From Alphaproteobacteria bacterium (GTDB taxonomy: Bacteria > Pseudomonadota > Alphaproteobacteria > Micavibrionales > Micavibrionaceae): DNA of 64,000 nucleotides. The notes beneath the pieces were generated by a model. The model was not told the origin of the DNA, made no database searches, and saw only the letters and a list, made by a program, of their open reading frames with translations. Made by a program: the position numbers and the translations under genes. Shown in pieces: positions 58,632 to 64,000 of the stretch (positions are counted from its first letter, which is position 1; every line of letters starts with the position of its first letter). The DNA lies in assembly GCA_020442475.1 (NCBI GenBank), contig JAGRKA010000003.1, positions 1-64,000 of the forward strand, in the 5' to 3' direction.

Positions 58632-59753
58632 ATGAGTGATACCGGCTCTGAAGAGCTCGAACAGATGAGTGATGAAGAAAAGGCCCTCATGGAGCAATGG
58701 GAAACCATGGCCGAGGAGGGTGACGGCGGCGGTGACGGCGATGCCGTGCCGGCTTTTGATTCCGATCAGGAAGGCGAAGAGGGAAGCACCCGAATCCTCA
58801 ATCAGGAGGAAATCGATTCCCTTCTCGGTTTTGACGATGACGGTATGGGGGGCGGGGATGAGTCCGGCGTCATGGCCCTCATCAACTCTGCGATGGTCAA
58901 TTACGAGCGTCTTCCGATGCTCGATATTGTTTTTGACCGGCTTGTGCGTCTGATGTCCACCTCTTTGCGCAATCTAACGACTGACAATGTGGAGGTCTCG
59001 CTGGATCAGGTTTCAACCGTCCGGTTCGGCGACTATATGAACTCCATTCCACTTCCGGCGATGCTCTCGGTCTTTAAAGCCGAGGAATGGGACAATAACG
59101 GTCTGCTGACGACAGACAGCGCGCTCATTTATTCCATCGTGGATGTTCTGCTTGGCGGGCGGAAGGGGACTCCGGCCATCCGGGTCGAGGGGCGGCCCTA
59201 TACAACGATTGAAACCAAGCTGGTCGAAAAGATGGTCGAGGTCGCACTGGACGATTTGTCCTCGGCTTTCGACCCCTTATCGCCGGTGACGTTCAATCTG
59301 GACCGTATGGAGACAAACCCGCGTTTTGCGACGATCACGCAAAGCGGAAATGCTTGCGTGCTGGCCCGGCTTCGCGTGGATATGGGCGATCGGGGCGGAC
59401 GGATTGAGATTCTCATTCCCTATGCGACGCTGGAGCCGATCCGCGAACTTCTTCTCCAGATGTTCATGGGGGAAAAATTCGGGCGGGATTCGATCTGGGA
59501 AAGCCACTTGACGCAAGAGCTGTACAAAACAGACGTTCAGCTTCAGGCCATCTTGGGTGAGGCCATCGTGTCCTTGGGAGACATCCTCAACTGGCAAGTC
59601 GGCAGCCGTGTGATGTTGCCCACGAATATCGAGTCCGACCTTGAGCTGCGTTGCGGCCATTTCCCGATGTTCAAGGGGCCTGTGGGACAAAAACAGGGTA
59701 ATATCGCCGTGCGTATCGAAAATTATATCGAGCCTGAAAGGGAAGATGAGTAA
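58632..59753 (+). CDS. fliM: flagellar motor switch protein FliM
   Basis: The C-ring switch protein that binds CheY-P. The N-terminal CheY-binding motif is LNQEEIDSLLGF at about residues 57-68, after an acidic leader longer than usual. The CheC-like middle domain has RLPMLDIVFDRLVRLMSTSL and FGDYMNSIPLPAMLSVFKAE. The C-terminal SpoA domain ends with MLPTNIESDLELRCGHFPMF and GNIAVRIENYIE. Length 373 is slightly above average. A good ATG is at 58632. The last base of its stop codon is the first base of the next gene. Confidence 0.95.
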   Translation: MSDTGSEELEQMSDEEKALMEQWETMAEEGDGGGDGDAVPAFDSDQEGEEGSTRILNQEEIDSLLGFDDDGMGGGDESGVMALINSAMVNYERLPMLDIVFDRLVRLMSTSLRNLTTDNVEVSLDQVSTVRFGDYMNSIPLPAMLSVFKAEEWDNNGLLTTDSALIYSIVDVLLGGRKGTPAIRVEGRPYTTIETKLVEKMVEVALDDLSSAFDPLSPVTFNLDRMETNPRFATITQSGNACVLARLRVDMGDRGGRIEILIPYATLEPIRELLLQMFMGEKFGRDSIWESHLTQELYKTDVQLQAILGEAIVSLGDILNWQVGSRVMLPTNIESDLELRCGHFPMFKGPVGQKQGNIAVRIENYIEPEREDE

Positions 59754-60391
59754 TGGGCGGGACGCTGCTGGGGTTAATTATGGACGTTCTGCTTCTGGCC
59801 TGTATGGGCTGGACGATTTACTTCGCGCTTAAACTTTCGAAAAATCTTGAGAATTTCCGGAGGCAGCGTGGAGAGTTTGAGAAAGTCATACATGAACTAT
59901 CCCGCAATATTGATGCTGCGCAGCGGGCGGTGGAGTCCTTGAAAATATCGAGCCGCGAAGCCGGGGACACGCTTCAGGTCCGTCTGGAGGATGCAGGCGC
60001 GATGATTGATGAGTTGCAGCTTATGATGCAGAGCGGAGAAAGCCTTGCGCGGCGCCTTGAGGATATGGCGGCCCGTAGCGGCAAGGCTGTACGGCTGGAA
60101 AATCAGAAAGATAGGCCTTTTGCTATCCGGGATTACGAGTTTGAAGATCATACGGACGTATCCTCCGCTCCACAGCAAGTAGAAGCAGAAGAGGAGCAGA
60201 GTGCCTTGTATGCACCGCTCCCGGAAGATTTCGATATTTTCCATGGAGAGCCTGCTGCCGGCGCCGCAGCCGACAGTTCTTACGATCCTTATGACGACGG
60301 CATGGAAGAAGAGGAGGAGCGCCTGATCAGCCGCGCTGAAAGGGAACTGCTTCAGGCTTTGCGGCGGAATAAGCAAGCGGGGCAAAGATGA
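59753..60391 (+). CDS. DUF6468 flagellar-locus membrane protein
   Basis: A 212-residue protein with one N-terminal transmembrane helix (about residues 4-24, LLGLIMDVLLLACMGWTIYF). A long coiled-coil region follows (about 30-110: FRRQRGEFEKVIHELSRNID, then AGAMIDELQLMMQSGESLAR). It is the DUF6468 family gene that follows fliM in many alphaproteobacteria; its molecular role is unknown. The acidic C-terminal part is weakly conserved. It overlaps fliM by one base (TAATG) and the next gene by 4 bp. Confidence 0.85.
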   Translation: MGGTLLGLIMDVLLLACMGWTIYFALKLSKNLENFRRQRGEFEKVIHELSRNIDAAQRAVESLKISSREAGDTLQVRLEDAGAMIDELQLMMQSGESLARRLEDMAARSGKAVRLENQKDRPFAIRDYEFEDHTDVSSAPQQVEAEEEQSALYAPLPEDFDIFHGEPAAGAAADSSYDPYDDGMEEEEERLISRAERELLQALRRNKQAGQR

Positions 60392-61113
60392 GCGCTGCCC
60401 GGAATTTCAGAGTTTTGCCCGTTCTGGTTTTTGCGATCGCCTTGGCTTTTTCGCTAAAACTGGCTGATGTGGCCGGGCGCGTCTCAACCTTGTTCGATTC
60501 GGCCTATGCAGAAGAAAAGGCCGCTTTGCCGCCGCCTGAAGAGGCTGCCGTTCATGGTGCTGAAGGCAAAGATGCGGGGGACGCTCATCTTGCTGAAGGC
60601 GAAGCTGTGGATGAGGCTGCGCAGGGGGCCGACACGGATGAGGGCGCTCAGGCTACGGAGTGGCGAGACGCTGCCGATACGGATCTTGAGCTTTCCGATG
60701 TAAAAATGGAAATGCTGGACGATCTGTCGGCGCGCCGCAAGGAGCTGGAGGCGTTTGAAGCCAGTTTGCGCACGCGTGAGGCCTTGTTGCAGGCGGCGGA
60801 ACAGGAAATCGACAGGAAATATCAGGAACTCTCCAAGCTCAGGGGGGAAATCAAGGATTTGCTCGGCCAGCAGGCTAAGGAAGAAGATGAGCGGATTAAC
60901 AGCCTTGTAAAAATTTACGAGGGGATGAAGCCGAAAGACGCGGCGCGCATATTTGATACGCTCGATCTGGATATTCTTGTAACGGTGATGTCGCGCATGT
61001 CCGAGCGGAAACTCTCCCCGGTTCTGGCCAGTATGAACCCGGAACGCGCGCGGACCGTGACGATCATGCTCGCGGAGCAAAAGGCGCTCCCGTCATTGCC
61101 TGAGATGGAATAA
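60388..61113 (+). CDS. MotE-like periplasmic chaperone (MgtE N-domain-like)
   Basis: A 241-residue protein with an N-terminal signal or anchor helix (about residues 8-28) and an Ala/Glu/Asp-rich low-complexity segment (about 45-95). A coiled coil follows (SARRKELEAFEASLRTREAL and QEIDRKYQELSKLRGEIKDL). The C-terminal MgtE-N-like domain has IYEGMKPKDAARIFDTLDLD, MSRMSERKLSPVLASM and PERARTVTIMLAEQK. MotE-type proteins help the PomA/MotC side of the flagellar motor in alphaproteobacteria. It closes the fliL operon. Confidence 0.82.
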   Translation: MSAARNFRVLPVLVFAIALAFSLKLADVAGRVSTLFDSAYAEEKAALPPPEEAAVHGAEGKDAGDAHLAEGEAVDEAAQGADTDEGAQATEWRDAADTDLELSDVKMEMLDDLSARRKELEAFEASLRTREALLQAAEQEIDRKYQELSKLRGEIKDLLGQQAKEEDERINSLVKIYEGMKPKDAARIFDTLDLDILVTVMSRMSERKLSPVLASMNPERARTVTIMLAEQKALPSLPEME

Positions 61114-61350
61114 GCGGCTCTTTGCCGGAGAGGTTTATTTTTTCAGCTCCAAACACCAAGAAAATACAGCTTAGCAGTTTATCATTCGTCCGTGTTCGTG
61201 TAAGCTCTGGGCTATAAGTAAGTGAATTTTTTGTGTATGCTTACGAAGCGTTAACTTTTCTGACCCCATAATGTCCTTTCTGCGCGTTCATTGCGCAAGT
61301 CCCAAGTGTCGAAAATCTTTATCGAGCGATAAAAAAAAGGAGAGAGTTCG

Positions 61351-61740
61351 GTGGCTGTTGATAAGAATATGAATGTTTTGATCGTGGATGATTACAACAC
61401 GATGCTCCGTATTATCAAGAACCTGCTCAAGCAGCTTGGGTTCAACAATGTTGATGAGGCAACAGATGGGGCGATGGCTTTGGAGAAAATCAAGAACAAG
61501 CCTTACGGCCTTGTGATTTCCGACTGGAATATGGAGCCGATGACGGGAATTCAGCTTTTGCGCTCGATTCGCGGGTCCGGAGAGAGCTACAAGGACGTGC
61601 CGTTTATTATGATTACGGCGGAAAGCAAAACGGAAAATGTTGTTGAGGCCAAGAAGGCCGGTGTGAACAACTATATTGTAAAGCCGTTTAACGCTGAAAC
61701 GCTCAAATCGAAAATTGTTGCCGTTCTCGGTGAATTCTAG
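61351..61740 (+). CDS. cheY: chemotaxis response regulator CheY
   Basis: A 129-residue single receiver domain. The acidic pair is D13/D14 (LIVDDYNTM), the phosphorylation site is D58 (LVISDWNMEPMTG), with T89 (IMITAESK) and K111 (IVKPFNAET). It signals to FliM. The start is GTG at 61351 behind AAAGGAG with 10 bases spacing. About 240 bp of noncoding DNA precede it. cheZ follows 36 bp later in the same direction. Confidence 0.95.
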   Translation: MAVDKNMNVLIVDDYNTMLRIIKNLLKQLGFNNVDEATDGAMALEKIKNKPYGLVISDWNMEPMTGIQLLRSIRGSGESYKDVPFIMITAESKTENVVEAKKAGVNNYIVKPFNAETLKSKIVAVLGEF

Positions 61741-61776
61741 GTTTACATTTAAGGGATATTATAGAGGAGATGGACA

Positions 61777-62400
61777 ATGAGTGAGGCCATGCCTGAGCAG
61801 AATCATATAGAGGTCGGCGGTTCATATGGCCGCGATCAGGTGCTCAAGATTATCAATTCCGTTATTTCAAAGGTCGAGCATACGGGGGATGATGCCCGTG
61901 AATCGATCTTTAAAGAACTCAAGGAGTTGCGGGCGATTATTGATGAGGCGCGTGCCGAAATCGGTATGACGCGGCCTTCCGAGATTAAGGATAAGCATAT
62001 CCCAACTGCAACAGATGAGTTGGATGCCGTAGTGGAAGCGACTGCCGAAGCGACAGGCGCTATCATGGACTCCTGCGATGTGATCATGGACAAAGCCTCT
62101 GCCGTCGGCGGTGAAAACGGCGATGCCATGGTAAACGAGGTCACGAAGATCTATGAAGCTTGCTCATTTCAGGATATTACCGGGCAGCGCATCACAAAGG
62201 TTGTTAAAACGCTTAAAGATATCGAAGTTAAAGTTGAAAAGCTTCTGGCCGTTGTGTCTCACAAAATGCCGGGCAGCGCTGAAGAAGATAGCGGCGATGA
62301 GGGGAAAAGCGGTGACGCGGCGCTCCTCAACGGTCCGCAGCTTCCCGGCAGTGGGATATCTCAGGACGATATCGACAAGCTTTTGGCCGAGTTCGATTAG
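61777..62400 (+). CDS. cheZ: protein phosphatase CheZ
   Basis: Dephosphorylates CheY-P to end the motor signal. The catalytic block is ACSFQDITGQRITKVVKTLK with the glutamine in DITGQ. The long helices are amphipathic (RESIFKELKELRAIIDEARA and ELDAVVEATAEATGAIMDSC). The C terminus GISQDDIDKLLAEFD is a CheY-binding-like tail, as in CheZ. Length 207 is normal for the family. It lies 36 bp after cheY and probably shares its transcript. Confidence 0.9.
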   Translation: MSEAMPEQNHIEVGGSYGRDQVLKIINSVISKVEHTGDDARESIFKELKELRAIIDEARAEIGMTRPSEIKDKHIPTATDELDAVVEATAEATGAIMDSCDVIMDKASAVGGENGDAMVNEVTKIYEACSFQDITGQRITKVVKTLKDIEVKVEKLLAVVSHKMPGSAEEDSGDEGKSGDAALLNGPQLPGSGISQDDIDKLLAEFD

Positions 62401-62404
62401 GCGT

Positions 62405-63181
62405 TTACCCCATCCCGAGTGTATCAGGGGCCGAGTGCCCTCCCATCATTCTGGCGAAGGAAACGGCGGCCTGAGCAATTGTAGAATACATGGTGCCCAT
62501 ATCCGGCTGCTGCGGTGTCATCATATGCTGATTATAGCCCGGCCCGTGGGCTACCGCGAAATGCTCTCCCATAGGCGGCGGATTACCGGGAACTTGGTAG
62601 GCGCCGTATTCCGACGCACCGTAATATGAATCACGCCGTCCATATGGTGACGTAACAGGCGCGTTTAAGGCGATTTCACCATTATGCTGGCCTACCACAC
62701 CGGGAGTGTTGTAGCCATTAATTCCGTAAGGATTCCTGTATTCAGAATGGCCATGATGCCCGGCAATCCGGCCTGGAACACCGTATCCGGAGTGACTGTA
62801 GGCGCTGTGATAGGGATTGTTATTGTTGTAATCGCGCGTATTGTCATACCCGTTACCATATCCGTTGCGTCCACCCGCTAGCCCGCCAAGCCCTATACTG
62901 AGGGGGCCAAGCTGCATGCCCAGCATTCTGTCTTGCCCGTATCCGTGTCCGTGTCCGGGATGATTCATCGTATGATGGCTATATTGTCCGGGATGGCCTC
63001 TGTAGCCTGCGCCCCCCGGAATCTGGTTATAGCGGGGAGGGCCGCCTAAGCTTACATTCAAGGGGCCGAGATTGAACCCGAAATTGCCGCCTCCTAAAAA
63101 TGAAGAGGGGCCGCCGAAAGAACGGTTATTCAATAGCCCGCCGCCTTGCGTGTGTATGCCGGGCATAAAAAAATTCAACAT
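62405..63181 (-). CDS. low-complexity Gly/Asn/Tyr/His-rich hypothetical protein
   Basis: A 258-residue protein composed largely of G, N, Y, H, P and S, without a signal peptide (begins MLNFFMPGIHTQGGGLLNNR). Short near-repeats occur, such as NLGPLNVSLGG and QLGPLSIGLGG. Tyrosines and histidines are spread throughout (GHGHGYGQDRMLG-like stretches). No known domain. It could be a secreted or surface structural protein or a disordered scaffold; the sequence does not say. Its stop is 4 bp from the cheZ stop. Confidence 0.6.
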   Translation of the reverse strand: MLNFFMPGIHTQGGGLLNNRSFGGPSSFLGGGNFGFNLGPLNVSLGGPPRYNQIPGGAGYRGHPGQYSHHTMNHPGHGHGYGQDRMLGMQLGPLSIGLGGLAGGRNGYGNGYDNTRDYNNNNPYHSAYSHSGYGVPGRIAGHHGHSEYRNPYGINGYNTPGVVGQHNGEIALNAPVTSPYGRRDSYYGASEYGAYQVPGNPPPMGEHFAVAHGPGYNQHMMTPQQPDMGTMYSTIAQAAVSFARMMGGHSAPDTLGMG

Positions 63182-63293
63182 AGTGTCACCCTCTATTTTT
63201 TGTTTTTATATAAATTATTCTTATGGGAATATTGTACCTTGTCGCAGGTGCAATGTGCAACTTTTATACGGTATGAGTTTGTAAGGGGTGGGG

Positions 63294-64000
63294 TCAGGAG
63301 GGAGTCGGTGCAGTCGTTTGTGATGAGCGGTTCCCGCCATCAGTAGATTCGCCTGTTTTTTCGCCACCTTGAGTGCTGCCGCCCTGATATCCATCGCCTT
63401 GATGGCGACTGCTGCTTTGTGTCCCGGATGAGGAGTCTGCATTGTTGCCTTGGTGATGGTGTGCCTGATTGTCCGTTATAGAGGGGGAATGCTGTGAGGG
63501 CGTATTTGAAGTTGTCGGTTGACCGAACGGGTTATCCGGGTCAAGAGAAGGGTCTGTGAAAGCTGTTTGCGATTGAGGCGTACTCTTATTGCTATTGCTC
63601 TTTGGCTTGCTCTGTTTGGGCTTGCCCTGCGTGTGCTGAAGCGCCGGTGAGGCGTTCTTGACCTTCTCGACCTTCTGATCCAGCTTTTCATTGATTTCTT
63701 TCAAGCGTGTTTCAGACGGCGCATGATTGGCTTCCAGCTCTTGCCTGTAGGCTTGTGTTTTCTCCTTGATCTCTTCCAGCTCTTCCTTGCGGTCGGTCGC
63801 GTCTGTATAGCCAGCCTGAAGCATATCGCCGCTGCCTTCTTTGTCCTCGATTTCCGCTAGTGCCTCATCTACGGCCTCTTCAACTTCATTCAGCTTGGCA
63901 TAGACGCTGTGATAGAGCAGGAAATATTCGCGAAGCCTTTGAACCTCATCCAGAAGGTGATCAATGAATTTTTGTTTTTTTCTTTTGAATTCCTCGTCAC
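63294..64000 (-). CDS. coiled-coil protein with Q/S/N-rich tail, 5' end outside window
   Basis: The frame is open across the right edge, so the true start lies beyond 64000 and the ATG at 63824 is internal. The visible N-terminal part is strongly helical and charged (DHLLDEVQRLREYFLLYHSV, then YAKLNEVEEAVDEALAEIED) and continues as a coiled coil to about KLDQKVEKVKNAS. The C-terminal 110 residues are low-complexity: Ser, Thr, Gln, Asn, Gly and His rich. No family recognised. It shares direction with the Gly/Asn/Tyr/His-rich gene 112 bp downstream. Confidence 0.65.
   Translation of the reverse strand, partial: DEEFKRKKQKFIDHLLDEVQRLREYFLLYHSVYAKLNEVEEAVDEALAEIEDKEGSGDMLQAGYTDATDRKEELEEIKEKTQAYRQELEANHAPSETRLKEINEKLDQKVEKVKNASPALQHTQGKPKQSKPKSNSNKSTPQSQTAFTDPSLDPDNPFGQPTTSNTPSQHSPSITDNQAHHHQGNNADSSSGTQSSSRHQGDGYQGGSTQGGEKTGESTDGGNRSSQTTAPTPS

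Noticed and set aside
61114-61350. CtrA-type binding site upstream of cheY
   Set aside because: GTTAAC is present, but the second TTAA half-site at the right distance is missing.

Overview
The window looks like a chromosomal segment from an alphaproteobacterium with moderate GC content, a flagellum and chemotaxis genes. The pointers are the flgF-flgG-flgA-flgH order, the fliL-fliM-DUF6468-MotE-like set, a CheY-CheZ pair, and the housekeeping gene types. A deep-branching, Rhodospirillales- or Micavibrio-like lineage would fit, but that placement is only an impression from gene content. Most genes have Shine-Dalgarno sequences, and several use GTG or TTG starts.

Region 1 (1-5.2 kb): the 3' part of an IS1595-family transposase, a decayed tandem array of tRNA-Met copies (one intact), then mnmA, a PtsN-like EIIA, anmK and a Sua5-type threonylcarbamoyl-AMP synthase. 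Region 2 (5.2-12.9 kb, minus strand): a polar amino acid ABC transporter with two tandem binding proteins that share an almost identical signal-peptide segment, the accB-accC pair split by a four-helix-bundle protein gene with inverted repeats on both sides, aroQ, a PCu(A)C copper chaperone and two DsbA-fold proteins. Region 3 (13-30 kb): mostly cell-envelope and core metabolism genes (L,D-transpeptidase, MurA fused to an N-terminal YdaS-like helix-turn-helix, dcd, tRNA-Asn, a TrmN6-like methyltransferase, panB/panC, fabI, acyl-CoA dehydrogenase). It also holds a small cluster of HTH regulators with palindromic sites, and three copies of a structured, TATAGCC-ended inverted-repeat element.

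Region 4 (30.3-52.3 kb): one long minus-strand surface-glycan operon, many of whose genes overlap by 4 bp. It encodes glycosyltransferases, a Wzx-like flippase, two AsnB-type amidotransferases, two formyltransferases, epimerases, a DegT aminotransferase and two polysaccharide-deacetylase-like proteins. Embedded in it are homologues of all four characterised Campylobacter jejuni enzymes that make the activated phosphoramidate donor (L-glutamine kinase, CTP:phosphoglutamine cytidylyltransferase, gamma-glutamyl-CDP-amidate hydrolase, CDP-amidate kinase). Two methyltransferases and an atypical sulfotransferase-fold protein lie beside them. I read this as an O-methyl-phosphoramidate-type modification pathway for a surface polysaccharide or glycoprotein. 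It is the most notable system in the window.

Region 5 (52.4-64 kb): an L-2-hydroxyglutarate-oxidase-like gene and a hypothetical gene. Then come flagellar rod and P-ring/L-ring genes on the minus strand (flgF, flgG, flgA, flgH), with a sigma-54-like site upstream. On the plus strand are fliL, fliM, a DUF6468 gene, a MotE-like gene, cheY and cheZ. Two low-complexity proteins on the minus strand end the window, the last running off the edge. The glycan operon lying next to flagellar genes leaves open whether the glycan is capsule, O-antigen or flagellin decoration.
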